This document shows positions 47,096 through 60,657 of a DNA stretch of 64,000 nt, piece after piece. Every line of letters begins with the position of its first letter. The first letter of the stretch is position 1. Source of the stretch: Parietaria judaica (lineage: Eukaryota; Streptophyta; Magnoliopsida; Rosales; Urticaceae); assembly GCA_954871525.1 (NCBI GenBank), contig OX940868.1, positions 24,485,056 through 24,549,055 on the forward strand. The letters run 5' to 3'. The notes beneath the pieces are model-generated. The model made no database searches and was not told the origin of the DNA. It saw only the letters and a program-made list of their open reading frames with translations. The translations under genes were made by a program, and so were the position numbers.

Positions 47096-50000
47096 TACAG
47101 CTTTAAAGAAAAGATGAAAAGTGGCTAGACGTGAAGCGAAGGTGTGACGAGAAGGTGTTGGAGAGAGCATTTAAGCGAAAAGCGTTCGGACAAAAAGCGA
47201 GAGGAGTTTGGTCAAAAGTTGATGGCAGCAGCAACAGGGAGAGAGCGCCACGTCGCACCCTCGGAAAGCGACCGCACAAGGTCTGGTCGGCATCACAATT
47301 CAGAATGTTTCCCACATATTCATTCATATTGCACTCTTTTAGGTTTTTACATTTTTCTTCGTGCCTTCTTTTTAACTATATCAATTATCACCGTGTCTCA
47401 CTCTCACATTTACTCATTACTAATTACTACACATAAAACAAGTCCAAAACACTAGATTACAAATAAACATATCGTTTATTTCGAAGTCACAGGTTAATTA
47501 TGTGTGTAGTTATTCTAGGATTAAGTTCTCGAAATTGATTGGTTTACGTGTCGCCTTTTGCATACAACAAGAAACCGAAGAGTGTGTTCACGTGAGAGCA
47601 CGTGATAAACGAAGCTCTCTTTACACTGATTCTTTACCATTGGAAAGCTTCTATTTTCTTTTTTATGGAGGGTTATGTTCCAAAATTTCTTTAATTACCA
47701 TCTTGGTCGAAATTATATGTGGTCGTGTTACAAAATGTATTCACAGTATTAGAATACTATGCCATTATTCGCCACGTGTTTTATCGATTAAGATTACAAA
47801 CATTGGCAGAACAAGAATTTAGACTTGGGGAGGGTATTTTGAAATTTTTAATGGAAAATAGGAGGGTTAACTTACAATTTTAAAAAAATAAAATTAATAC
47901 CACAAAATACAATTTTTATTTTTATTTTTTGGGTGGTTTAGAGTTTAGACCACTAAAACACATAGGTGCTTCCTCCACAAATTACAAATACACATAATTT
48001 CTGCATTTCGTTGGCCTTTTCTTTTTAGAATAGGGGTGGCACTATTGACCAATGTTACAATGCACTCTCGCATTACCAGATATATTCAGTGTAAGAACAT
48101 ATGACAATATTGGCCAAATTTACATATATAAATGAGGCACTTATTTAAATCTCATAAAATTTAAACTCGTAACCTCTTGAATAAGTTTATAATAAAGTTA
48201 CCATTAAACAAACTTGGCTCTGCATTTTGTTTGCTTTGAACCCGTAACATCTCAAAATATCTAGTAATTAACACTTGGTCAAACAAGCGGATTTATTACC
48301 TTGCAATTTCAAGGGAGATGTTAATACTTAATATCTCCATTATAAGGATAGTAAAGTCTAAAAATTGGTTTTTCCTTTTTTGTAAAAGCAACTGAGAGTT
48401 TTTAGGAGTGAGATTTATCGTTGCAATCTAAAGTAGCATCACACAAGTGTGCACGGACACCGCATCCTAACCCGCATTTTTTTTGGGATAAAGTAGTGAG
48501 ATTTTTGGGTTTTAACCTTTTGAAATTCGGGTTCGGGTTTGAAAAATTAAAACTCAAACATTCGGGTTTGGGTTTCGGATATAAAAGAAAACCGGGTTTT
48601 TTACTCGGTTTCAGCCCTAGTCTGCACCAATTTTTATAAAATTAATCAAAATAAAATAAAATTATATTTAAAATATATTTTTTTAAATAATTTATTTTAG
48701 ACTCGTTGCCGTGAGTTAGATTCAAAGCAAGTGAGTTCTACCCGCCTAAAATCCAACAACAATGGGTCGGGTAGAGCCAACCATGTCATGGCCGTGGCCC
48801 GTCTCTATATCTAAAATTAGTATTTGGAAAATTTTGATTTCTTTCTCAAATTAATGAAGAAAATAGAAAATAAAATTCTATGTTTCGGTATTTATCAGTA
48901 TATAATATGCTAACGACATCTTGAGACATCATATTTTTCATCTTGCAGGTAGTGTGTCAATTTATAATACGTAGATTATATCTATTTGTATATTGGTCCA
49001 TCTATTCATGAAATTATAAACTTTTCCTCTATATTTTGTCTTTTTTTATGACACGAAATTGAGTCATTTTATTTGGGGACTAAATCTCTAACAGAAAGGC
49101 TATAATTTCTTGATGTAGTCAATTTTACCCATCCCTTTTAACTTAGAGTCAATGCTCTCATTTGTTATATATATCTCAATTATTACATATATTGTTTCTA
49201 ATTAAGAATGTTATATAGACTCCATAATGACTTTATATAGCGAATAATTTATAAATCTTATCGGTAGAATATATTCTAGTTTATTAGGGACATATATCGA
49301 CAAGAGGTGTTTACTGTCAAGTGGGCATGATAAGTTTTTACGAGTTGAGTTTATTGAACTTTTTGCGTAATAAGTTAGGTCTTTGCCGTACATGTTCATG
49401 TTTTTTTTTTTTTTTTTAAATATAACTTACATAGGTGTTCATGGTATTTTTAAAAGTTCAAGCAATTTTACCAAAATATAATGTTATCTCCAAATGACAA
49501 TAATGTTTAGAGATAAATAAATAACATAGTACATTGTAACTGCAATTTCCTAATATAAATTATAGTTAAGTGAGCCCCACTTTATATGAACATTATTATC
49601 CAAGTATAAATTCTAAGAAGAACTTTGTTTTTTTTTCTTCTTCCTCTATTAATTAGCAACAATATGAAGATTTTTTTTAATAAGGAAACAGAATGACTCG
49701 CAGAAAGTAAATATTAGAAAGGCTAATCCAAGAACCCGTATGATCAAATAATATTTTCTTCCATATAATTACGGTTACTAAAACCTTAGTTACGATGACT
49801 ATTTAGTATTTAATTAGTATTATTTATTAATTTGATATATTTTTTTATTATTTCCATAGATCTACCCAATGTTTACTATAACCTTTAAAAACCAGATTAT
49901 TCATACTTTTGGCTCAAACCCTAGAGATTTATTCTCAAATCCTTTCAAATAGATTTTGTTTGTTGCATTACAGTTATAAAATTAACGTTTAGTAAGCATT

Positions 50001-53000
50001 AGCTAGTTAGAAGATAAGGTTAGAGCTGGATAACGATTATAGTTATTAAATATTACTTATATCATAATTAAATAATTAGCATACAACATGTACACATCAC
50101 ACATGTATGATGTATCCATAGTCACAGACTGTTCACATGTGACTGAAGAGTTTTTTCTATAAAGCAATTTACACTTTCAAATTTGGAAAAGCCACAATAA
50201 TTTGCAACGTGAAACCATGGAGATGACCCTTTTCAATTTCTAATACTTTCTCAGCAAACATTGTTAATTATAATTGGTTTGTGATAACGTATCACTAAAA
50301 TAAAATAATCAATGGCATTGTTTATTTGAAAAATAATATGTTGATCATGCACCTAAAGTTTACATAAGTTATTAAATTTGCAATTATAATATCTCAACAT
50401 GATTTATTTTTCTCTATTATTGTGTTTATATATATGTAACCTTTCCTACCTAATCTAGAGATCTGACCAATTTTTTGGTGAAAATTATGCATAAAAATTG
50501 GTAATTATTATATAATTACCAATGTACTATGACCACTTAAGTTATTTATGTATCTTCCTCTTCAAAAGGTTTAATATATTTATATGTAATAAAAAAGTTT
50601 CCTTTTTGTGGTCAAAGTTATTGCACTCTTTATTCAAATTAAAGTCCAATTTATACCAATTGGTGCAACTCAAAGTGATGTATGAAAATTCACAATTGCC
50701 ATAAGTAATAACATTATGCGTGTGCATATTTGTGTATGTTATGTCTCGAGAAAGTAGAACAAATGAAATCAAGGTCCTCAATCATTTGTAACACATATTG
50801 AAGTATCTTTTCCAAATATTTAGATAAATAAATAAATAAATTACACAATTATATATTCATAAGCTTAGCTGCCTTAATAGAAAAGCCACCAAATCAACAA
50901 GTGGATTTTGTATATGTCATAGTGGGTTGTTGCATAAGCATGATAGTGCCACCAAATTCAAACAATATTTTCATTTTATCAACATATTGATATGATCCAT
51001 TTATATAATATATGTATATATAATGGTTGGAAATAAACTACTACATTGTCTTATGCAATATAGAAATCATCTTGGCTTCATAATGCTTCAATCAGGTAAT
51101 ATAATGGTTTATTTTCCACTCAATATTATATCCCATTTATAATATAACAAAAAATCTTAAGTATTTGGTAAGATGTAAATGATAAGATGTTGTTTTTTTC
51201 CAAACATATTCAAACCCATGATAATGAACTATATTTTAATGAAGTTTTAGCATTTTTATCATTATTGCAATATTAACATCAAATTTTACGCCAAACCTTA
51301 TATAAAGTAAAAGATTATTTTTATGTTAATGAAAATAAAAATATTAGATACTTATACTAATATTATAAAATATTACGCACTTACGCCACTACTATAAAAG
51401 TATTATGGATTAATTTGTGATAATAAAATAGTCATGAGAGAACATTGAAAACAACTTATTTTTGTTTTCAATTGCAAGTGTAACTTTTGCTAAATGGAAT
51501 ATAAAAAAAATGAAAGAAAATAATTTCTAAAACATCTAGCAAACAGGTCTTCCTGTATATTTTACACAAGTTTTATCTGAAATAGTTTATTACCAGTTTA
51601 ATATGATATAATATAAAGATCTTAGATTATTTATATATTTCACCCTAAGAGAACCTCAAGAGCAAGCAATCAAACTATGAAAGTAATACATACATATATA
51701 GTTGTTGTCTTTGTCTGCCAATTTGTCTAAATTTTATGAATTAAGAAGCAATGTTGACTGTGGAGTAAAAAACAAAAAACTAATTAGGTCTTTCCTTGGC
51801 ATTGAATAAAGTCTATATGCTAATGCTTTACCTAATTTGGTATTGACTTTTTTGGTGCATGGACAATGACCCGGTAGCTTTGGAAGCTAACAAAATATAT
51901 ATCTATAAAATAAACAATATTAAGAATAAGAATAATAATGTAATGTGGTTAGATTCAAGGTTTAAAGTGCAAGGGTATACCGTGGACATGGCGTGAGCTT
52001 ATCGATAATAATGTGATCCGGTTTATGGATTTACCGACATATATGCTCATGCTTGACTAAATTTCGAGTAATTTTTTTATAAGGTCAATGAATTATGCAA
52101 AATTCTTATAAGATACCAAAAACAACCGATCATTATTAGTAGATTGAAGTCGAAATTGATAATTCATTGTTCCGAGCACTTTTCTATTATCTACGGTCTC
52201 TTACATACTTATGTACATATTTGTTACATTATTATAACATAGAATATAACTATTTGTTATCTATACATATATTACGAAAAATATATTATTGATTTTATAT
52301 TTAAGTAACATAAGCATTTTAAATTTAAATGGCAAGACTTTTATATTCTACTCAAAGCTCTTAGTTTTAGGAGCCTAAACTCTAAACCAAGAAATTTCAA
52401 ATATTCTTAATTGTCCATTATTGGAGAGAGAGAACAAATGGCTGTTCTGTTATCTTTAATTGGTGGCTTATGTATGAGTTTATTAGTGGGCGATTGATCA
52501 CGATAACACGTTAAAATTGAGTGAATATAATAATAATACTAGAAATATATGTCTATAATTACACAAAGAAAATTCAAGATGATTGGTTTGTCTCAAGCCT
52601 CGCATGTGCCTTTATTCATTAACACTCTATTTACTAATAATAATTCAATGCTTTTATTGTGATATTTAATATATGCATTGACTTATTCGTATCGTAGAAA
52701 ATTTGCTTTTATTATTTCTTTCATGGCTCTTTAATTCGGACTATAATTAGACAAGACTTAAATAACTTCCGTGATCGAATTGTTTTAGATTAGTTTTGGT
52801 CATCAAATGCGTTATCATCACAACAATTATGTATATATATATATATATATAACACATTTATACTTCTTACTTACAAAGAGAAATTGTAATTACTTATAAA
52901 TCATTACATAGAATCTAACAATGTTTAATACAAATTTACACCTAAAATGAGATTTTTATTTTTCTCTGTAAAATCAATATATTTTTAATAAATGGCTTGA

Positions 53001-53132
53001 GAATCGATTTTCATGATTGATAACTACCCAAAATCATATCTTTTAATTTACTAATTTCCTCAATAGTTTTTTTGACCACAATGTGTATATATATTATATA
53101 TAAAATATAAATATATTACTGCTGGTTCAACG
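47096..53132. other. Large gene-poor AT-rich region
   Basis: About 6 kb without a convincing exon. It contains TA-rich microsatellites (about 52828-52850), T-runs (49401-49419), and a CGGGTTTGGGTTTCGG-rich patch (48530-48610) like old DNA-transposon ends. Open frames at 47131, 47502 and 50522 have no family pattern. The right end is the 3' flank of the PPR gene. Confidence 0.55.
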
Positions 53133-56100
53133 TTAGGGCACTGTTTGGAATGTAATAAAAGTTGGTGTTGCTTCAACACTTGGTTCAGATGTAAGCTCTC
53201 TGCAAGCAGCTAAAAGATTGTTCACGGACAGATTTATCTCGTCGGTTCGCGCAATAATATTGCTCGTCTCGTCAATTAGCCGGAGAAGAGTGCCTTTCCG
53301 AGACCTTAAGGAGTTATCCCCGAGCAGTTTCAACCAAACCCTCTTCGAGAATTCGTGTACCTCACCCGAATTCTGAGAACAAATGCAGGAAAGTGCACAA
53401 GCGTAATCTTCTTTATCCAACTTCAGGCAGAACCTTTCTTTGACCAGAGATGGCGGCAGCGTTCGGTCAAAATCAACCAAGTGGGTCCAAGTTACGTCCA
53501 CAAGCGCCACCTGGAAATTACGTAAACGTAAAAAAATCAGCATCCAAATGAGTAATTATCAGCCGTGAAAAAAAATCAGGCAGGAGACTGGACCGTTACA
53601 AGTTTAAGAAGACATAACTAATAATTACTCTAAATATTGGCCCGTCATATTGTATTGAAGTCTGGGGTAATTTTTACAAAAAAAGTTTACCTTTCCAGCT
53701 CTAGAAGCACTCAGTATCATAGGAAGATGACGCTTTGGGTTAAAGTGGTAGCCGTGACGGAGCATCTTCTTGTAAGCAAACTCGAAATCGTCCCACCTCT
53801 TTTCAGCCACACACGACTCTAGAAGGGTATTGAATGTAAATATGTCCGGCGCCATCCACACTTTTTGATCATGTTTCTTCTTGATTCGACTTCCTTCCTC
53901 CAACATCGTCTTAAAAAGATCCATTCCTTCTTCGAACATTCCATTTTTCAGGTACCCCTTTAGCATTATGTTACATGTCACCAGATTTGGGGAGCAAAAT
54001 TGCTTCATGTGGCTGAAAATGTATGCACCGTCTTTTACGTTTCCAGAATCAAGGCACGCTTGGATTAGTCCGGTGTATGTTACCACGAGAGGTTTATTTG
54101 CCACCTTACAAATCTTCTCAATCTGCGAAAAACACCGAGAATTACACATGATCAACATAACATAGACACCAATGTCTATTTACAGAATGCATGGAATGTA
54201 AGATTGAAATATTTTAGACCCGCATTTTTTGTCATTAAATGTATTTCTTTCCATAGCGGTATTTTCGGTCTATGTTATATAAGGAGCTCATTGTGCTGGC
54301 TAGCCGTGATGTTTGATTAGTGGAAAATTCCTATTGAACATTATAGGGAGAGTTTCCGGGTCTAACTCTCGAATTAGAGACCAAGGTATCGTTTATCAAT
54401 AAAGAGTTCTCATCTTTTCTTTAGTTTTCGGTTTCGGTCTCATCATACTTCAACGGCGTAAGTAGCTAAAATACAAAGCCTCTGAATACAACTTTCTTAA
54501 GATTACGGGAAATGCACAGCTTCTAATAACTGCTACATAGCTAATAAAATATTGACTATCTACGAATTTATTAGATTTAGTTGTATGGCTAAATTCCTAC
54601 GGACAATCCTAACTCTCTACATGGAATAACTGCTACTTGAAGTCGTGTTCGGCACGATGAGACCCTGATCCATTTAAGGTAAACCCAAATCGATTTACAA
54701 CGTGTTGTATCTTGTGTCAATTTTTATATTTAATGATAAATAAACAAGGTATTCTAATAAAAAGACCCTAAAATATTTCCAAAATACCTGCTTTAGTGCG
54801 TCATTACTCCTTCCGGCGCTACAAAGAGACCGAGCAAAGTCGTAGTAAAGAGCAGCAGAGCCTACTATTCCTCGTTTCTCCATATCTTTAACCGCCTCTT
54901 CGGCCTCGTCTAATTTGCCTTCTTTCCACAGAGTATTCACCAGAACTGTATATTTAGGAAGCCATGATTACTGTGAAATTATTATATATATATATTTTTT
55001 GTATTAAGTTTAAGCGCAGGAATGAAAGAATACCTCTATATGTCAAAGCATTTGGGATTGAAGATTTTTGCAATTTTCTGAAGAAATCATGAACCAAGTT
55101 GTACTTGCCACACTCAAACATCACCTACTCCCACATAGAAAATTCAGATTAAACGACTTAGTTATTAGTTACTCGAATAATTTACAAGATACATGAAAAT
55201 TGACAACAATTACAAGAAAAAATTTACAGAGCTCATAAGAAATCTCCCCTCAACTTTATTCATTAGTATACTTTGTGCACTGAACTTTCATTTCGGTACT
55301 AAACACTCCCTTGATGTTTTAAAATTGATCAAAATCATTATCTACATGATTTTACTGAGTATAATATGTATTATTATTAGTAATAGTAAATATTTTAACT
55401 AAAAGAGAACAGAAAGATACACCTTAATCATTAATGAAGTCACATACATAACAATTTTTATAAACTTTATAAGAAAGAAGTGGTATTGTGAATTGAAAGG
55501 AAAGTTGAAGGGGGAAAAAGCGCACCAAAGTAAAGCTGAGCGAGTGAAGTAAACCAATGAGTAAAGCTAACGGGGGCATTTGTAACAAGTTTTTGAGAAA
55601 CTGAAGGCAAACCTCCATGACGAGGCCATAAGTCGTAACAGAAGGTTGAATGCTTTTGTCCTTTAATCGCTGCAAAACCCAAAATGCCCCTTCCCATTGT
55701 TTCCGCTGAACACATGCATTCAAAACCTGAAAGATCTACACCTGATTATTAAAGGGATCTTCACATTTGTCTAACATCATTTTAAAAGAGCCATAAGTAA
55801 TTAATCTATGCATTAAGAGGCTAAAACTCGGATTAAGAATACGTCTACTAAAAGTCATGCCACCATTTAAAATTTCAAATGTCTGAGGGCATTTCAGATC
55901 TTCCTAAAAACGATAAGCAGCAAAATTGGAAATTTCAAACCACAATGATAAATAAACTCAATAATAAGAGCGGATTAAGTTATGCGAAAACGCTTGACAA
56001 AAATTCCTAACGCTTGATGAATTTAAAACGAAAAAACGGCCACTCATGTACACACGAAAGATATAGTTGTCACAGGACTGTGACTTCATCTATATTATTG

Positions 56101-58481
56101 ATGTTATTCAATCATTTCCTCATTTAATTATGTTTATGTTCCACGGTTTATTCTGTTCGAGTACTAATGTTTAAGGTTGGGTATAATGGGTTTTTTATTA
56201 TTTAACTATGTTTTAGCTAAAAGGTTAGGTAATGGTATTTCATAGTTTAAGCCCAGAAAGTTGTAATCGAAAGATATGGGAAGGGCATCCAAGAAGGATT
56301 CGGTAGACTAGTCGTTAAATTAGAGTAGTTTCACTATTGAGTTCAGGGTAGACATATTGTGGAAATAGAGTAATCTTGGTACTAGGCCCATCACAAGATC
56401 CCGAACTTGGAACCATAACAACAGCTTGGACGTGTTTCCAAGAATTTAACTAAAAACATATATCTATATCTAATTTGACACAGTTATTCTACGCACCGCG
56501 TTATAAACAATGATATCTGGTTCCAGCCGGGGGTCCCACTTCCCGAGCGGACCTGTTTTGAAGTTCTTCTTGGGCGGAGACCGCATTATATCTATGACAT
56601 CAAAAAGTTCCTTCATATGCCCAGCTTGTCCGAGAGTAACGGCTATAGAATGATATGCTACTATGTCGGGATAAGAGGACATATCTTGCTGTTAAAAAAA
56701 GGAAAAATAAATTATATGTATTATATAACATAGATATAAAAGAATATTGCAGAAAGATTATCTGATATACCTGCATTGCATCAAATACATTGAGAGCTTC
56801 GACGGGTCTCCTTGCTTTTCCAAGAACACATAGGGCACTAGTGTATATGTACCTAAATTGAAAAGGTGAGATACTGTTACGATCCAAGATCGGCACTCTC
56901 GGAATCACGAACACGCACACAACGAACACACACGAACACACGACGAACACGATTGAACACAAAGGCCAACCTTCACAAAACCTAATCTCTCCTTGAGAGA
57001 CTAAGTCTTGTGATCTGGTTCTTGGCTACCAATCTCATTACATGAACTCCCTTATATAGGGAAAGGAGCTTACAACCTAATGGACTCAATTAACGACATT
57101 GACTCGACTAACTCTCTAAACACGTTTAACAACATTCACTCGATTATGACACTTAACCCACTAAAAGACAAGACTAATCGACTCTCGGGTTACATCAGAT
57201 ACTTGTCATAGTAGAGTTTTGTACGACGCTTTTCTTCAGCGGTTATAATTTGGTCGACGTCTACAAGATTATAATATCAAGAGTCGCGAAATATATATAC
57301 CTAAGTTTATGAGATTTGAAGCGTTCACGAATTTGAAGCCACTCAATCACTTGAAGCACCCTCCTCCAGTTTCCGAGTTTTCCCAGGATCTGAATAAGCC
57401 TCGAGAACGAATGATCGGTGTAAAGAATTTGCGCACTCCTCATCATCTTCGAAAATATCCACTCAGGCATATCAACATCTGCACCATTCAGCCTGATAAA
57501 ATAAATTACAAAAATGAAGAATTCATACATCCTCGGCAAGATCAGAATACCGGAAACTAACATAATTAGTTCATATATGGAGATAATATCAAATTCAAAG
57601 CTATAGAGAAAAATGTATGAAGATTCTTACGACATAGCTAGCTTCTGGATCCGCTCATCCATCTCCACGCGAGGATGCCGTCTCCCGTCCATAACTTCGT
57701 TAGAAGATTCATCGAGATTTCTAAAGGCGGCTCTTTCCAAATTCAAATTCTTACCGTTGAATCTTTCTTCCTTCGACCGAAAATCACCCTTACCCGAGAA
57801 TTTCCCATTTCTTGTTATAGTATTTTCATCTACCGTCTTCACCTCACCACGTCTCACATATTTCCGCTGAAAATCGTCATGACCGAGAACTTTGTCATAT
57901 AGGCTATGAGTTTTCTCGAATCCCCTCTTTGAATCATCGCGTTTAACATCGATTCTCCGAGTGTCATCAACTTCACTCACCGGTCTGCTATTCCGCCATT
58001 TTCGGTCATCTTTCATAGGCTTCCCGTTTGTCTTCTCAACATCACTCCTCACTTTCCTATCGAATCTTCCCCTAATTTCCATAGCATTTTCCCTTCTCCT
58101 CTCTGGCTTTTCAAAATCTTCTTCCCTAACTAGTTTCGCATCTTCTTCGTCAACCAAGGTCTTCCTTACCTCCAATCCGCTGATCTGTTTCTTCTCTCTC
58201 ATAGTCTTGACAGACTCCATGACCTTCAAGTACTCATCGAACGACCGCTTGAACTCAATTTCGTTCCCCAGAACCGATGGTCCATCAGACCCCCCTTTCA
58301 AGGCAGCCTTGCTAATCAACCGACTTCTGAGCGTTCTATTTCCAAGCTTTAAGCCGATTCCAAAAACGGGTCTGAAGCTAAGGGAAAACCCGGATGAAGA
58401 ACGCGCATTGGAAGCGAAAAGCTCACTTTCTTGTAAACCAGAGACACCCACTTGCAAATTCGTCACGACCATTCCCGCCAT
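53133..58481 (-). CDS. EMB2279: Pentatricopeptide repeat protein, EMB2279-like (chloroplast)
   Basis: Plastid RNA-binding PPR protein; the Arabidopsis relative is needed for embryo development. Nine exons in phase on the minus strand: 57631-58481, 57301-57492, 56771-56852, 56497-56688, 55613-55726, 55034-55124, 54788-54945, 53691-54122, 53133-53510, giving 829 residues. Residues 1-60 are Ser/Arg-rich, a likely transit peptide. Residues 80-280 are charged and low-complexity. PPR motifs start after about 290: RYIYTSALCVLGKARRPVEA, DIVAYHSIAVTLGQAGHMKE, VTTYGLVMEV, VVTYTGLIQACLDSGNVKDG, LVTCNIMLKGYLKNGMFEEG and DIFTFNTLLESCVAEKRWDD. The last exon is a non-PPR C-terminal domain. Intron 2 holds a solo LTR and intron 7 an LTR scrap. 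Both are intronic and the frame is intact. Confidence 0.92.
54346..54408 (+). repeat. LTR-like segment shared with 29887-29948 (in PPR intron 7)
   Basis: GGGAGAGTTTCCGGGTCTAA, CTCTCGAATTAGAGACC and TTTATCAATAAAGAGTT repeat the 29887 segment. It is antisense to the PPR gene. Confidence 0.6.
56875..57197. mobile_element. Solo LTR in PPR intron 2
   Basis: 323 bp bounded by TGTTACGATCC and GGGTTACATCA with perfect 5-bp target duplications GATAC at 56870-56874 and 57198-57202. It has no internal domain. TTATATAGGG at about 57052 could be its promoter box read on the other strand. This is the expected product of unequal recombination between two LTRs. Read on the minus strand it starts TGATGTAACCCGAG. 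Confidence 0.85.
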
Positions 58482-60657
58482 TTTTGCTTCTCTCGATTGA
58501 ACTAAGTTGAGAAATACCCGAATGTTAGAATCTCACCGTACCGGAAGTCTCATCCTTTGTGCGTTTCTTCATACACACCAGGCGTGGCGGCTCCGGCTGC
58601 GTCAAAGAAAGGGAGTCTCGAGTAGTGGCGAGCCAAAGAGGAGGTCAAGTGGCGAGCGACATGCGAGAGAGAAGCTCAAGCTCGAGCGAGGCAGTACTCA
58701 CACTGTGGCGGTGTGTGATGGACAATTTTGGGGGTCGTTCAAGTTTGGGATAACTGCGGATAAACTACTTGAGGTTTGGTCAACCCGAAATCCAATCATT
58801 AACAACTAAAGTAACAGATGTTTGAATTTGATTAATCCTGCACATGTAAGAGGGTCCGAAACTTTTTTTTTTCCGGAGTCGGAGCTCCGCATCTGCCAAA
58901 AAGCAAAGCCGGATAATTTTTTTTTAAGGCCCATTAATTTGGGCCGTTGAACCAAACAATCCAATGGTACATAAAATAAAAACAAAAATAGAGAGGCGGA
59001 GTAATCCGGCTCTGGTCGGAGTACTCTTCTTCCGCCAAAAAAATAAAAAATGAAATGTAGGATGGCAGATCTCTGCCATATCTTACATTTACAGGATTAA
59101 AATTGATAAAATGAATAGACACTAATTACCTAAATATATGATTTTAGTTTCCTTTTATCAAATTGACTGGTAGAATGCCCTGCGCGTAGTCCCCAAAATG
59201 TCGGTTCCAGTATTTAATCCGGAACCACAATTTTTATATATAAAAAAAAAAACATGTCCGGATCCAGGGAAAAATGGATCCGGACATGTCCGGATCCGGA
59301 TATGTTAAAAAAATAAAATGAATTCCTTTAAGTTAGGTCGTCGGATGGGCGAGATCAACGACCCCGATTAAAAAGTCATTGGGAGGAGAGAGAGAGAGAG
59401 TGTCAGGAATCTTGGAAATACTGATCCGGACATGTCCATATCCGGATTTTGTAAAAAAATAATATAAAATAATACGGTACTTAAAAAGATTTGGATTTTG
59501 ATGACTACCTGTGCGAAACACAAGATGTCTTAATACTATAAAAAAAATATTAAAATTAAATAAATTTATTCGTAAAACATCTTGATTATGTATTTAATTA
59601 GAAATATTTAATTAATATTTATTTATTATTGTGTGTTCTAATCGAAAATACCATATCCACGTAATCACAATAACTTTAAGGAAAATTTTGCATCAATTTT
59701 TTCTAATTAAATTTAAATCCATAAAATAAGTGGTAATATAAGAATAAAAAAAAACGTCTAAAGTTTAGAAATAAAACGGTTGGAATTCAGTTCTTTCTAT
59801 ACTATAATTTTTGTAATTATTTTGTTGCATTGATTGTTGACAATACATGGTTGCACACATGGCATCTCACGTTGGACATTTGTCAATGTGTTAACGAATA
59901 CATAATGCGAAGTAACTAAAAACGAAACGGCGACACTGGTCAACCCCTCAAAATGTTCCTTGGGTTATTGCCGCCAGTTTTAGAGGCTTGGTATATGTCA
60001 CCAACTTTGATCAAAAGTTGAGTAGTTATACGGCAATTACCCTTTATTATAATGTGGACATAATTCATTAGGGTCACGCTTTAAACGGCAATATATCTTT
60101 CTTCAAGGTCAGTCCTAACTATAGGTGAGCAAAACGGACGCCTTGAGCCCCCAAATTTTATTAAATATCCTATCATATACTTAATTATATATAATTTTTT
60201 TATATATTCTTAAACACTTTTAATACCCCAAACCCGACTAAAAAGGAACTTGAGCTGCCCCGAACTTTAAAACATGAAGAAAATAGTAATCATTAAAAAA
60301 ATAAAAATGGTTAGGATTGTCAACTGTCAACCATTAGTTAACAGTCGTTTCAGCTTTATATGACAACAACAACTACAAGTGAAGTGACAACATCTACGAG
60401 AACAGAAGCTTGAACTCCGAGGTGGGACCCACCCGGCACAGAAATCGACCGTTACACTTTCCCAGCTTCGCTTCGCAAGCTTTTTATGAGAAGAGCTCAA
60501 CATTCAAATTTCAAAAGTTCAAACTCCAACCTGGGATTCTGCTACGCAACACAAGGAAGGAGCTTTCCGATCCCACTTTCTCGTAACTCTCACTTCAAAC
60601 TCCGCTCATTCAATTCAAAGCCAACCCTTTTCCTCTCATGATCTCGCCCCTCAGAAA
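58482..60657. other. Divergent promoter region between the PPR and CHUP1/IPGA1-like genes
   Basis: Contains leaders of both genes, a GGCCCA...TGGGCC site II-like pair (58928-58945), a partial inverted-repeat element end at 58750-58800 (GGATAACTGCGGATAAACTA), another partial copy at 59938-60052 (ending in reverse GGGTAATTGCCGTATAACTA), and a palindrome cluster at 59252-59445. No gene was seen. Confidence 0.5.
59252..59445. repeat. GGACATGTCC palindrome cluster
   Basis: The ten-base palindrome GGACATGTCC or its half occurs at 59252, 59282 and 59428. At 59276-59297 it is extended by GGATCC on each side to a perfect 22-bp palindrome. ATCCGGATATG and ATATCCGGAT variants lie beside it. Confidence 0.6.

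Noticed and set aside
47131..47455. Two basic overlapping ORFs (101 and 103 codons)
   Set aside because: Composition is skewed (Arg/Lys then Phe/Leu/His) and no splice signals or homology support them.
58507..58809. Plus-strand ORF upstream of the PPR gene
   Set aside because: It covers the PPR leader and the end of an inverted-repeat element; no codon pattern or homologue.
59276..59297. Match to the animal p53 half-site RRRCWWGYYY
   Set aside because: Plants lack p53; the palindrome is reported only as a symmetry feature.
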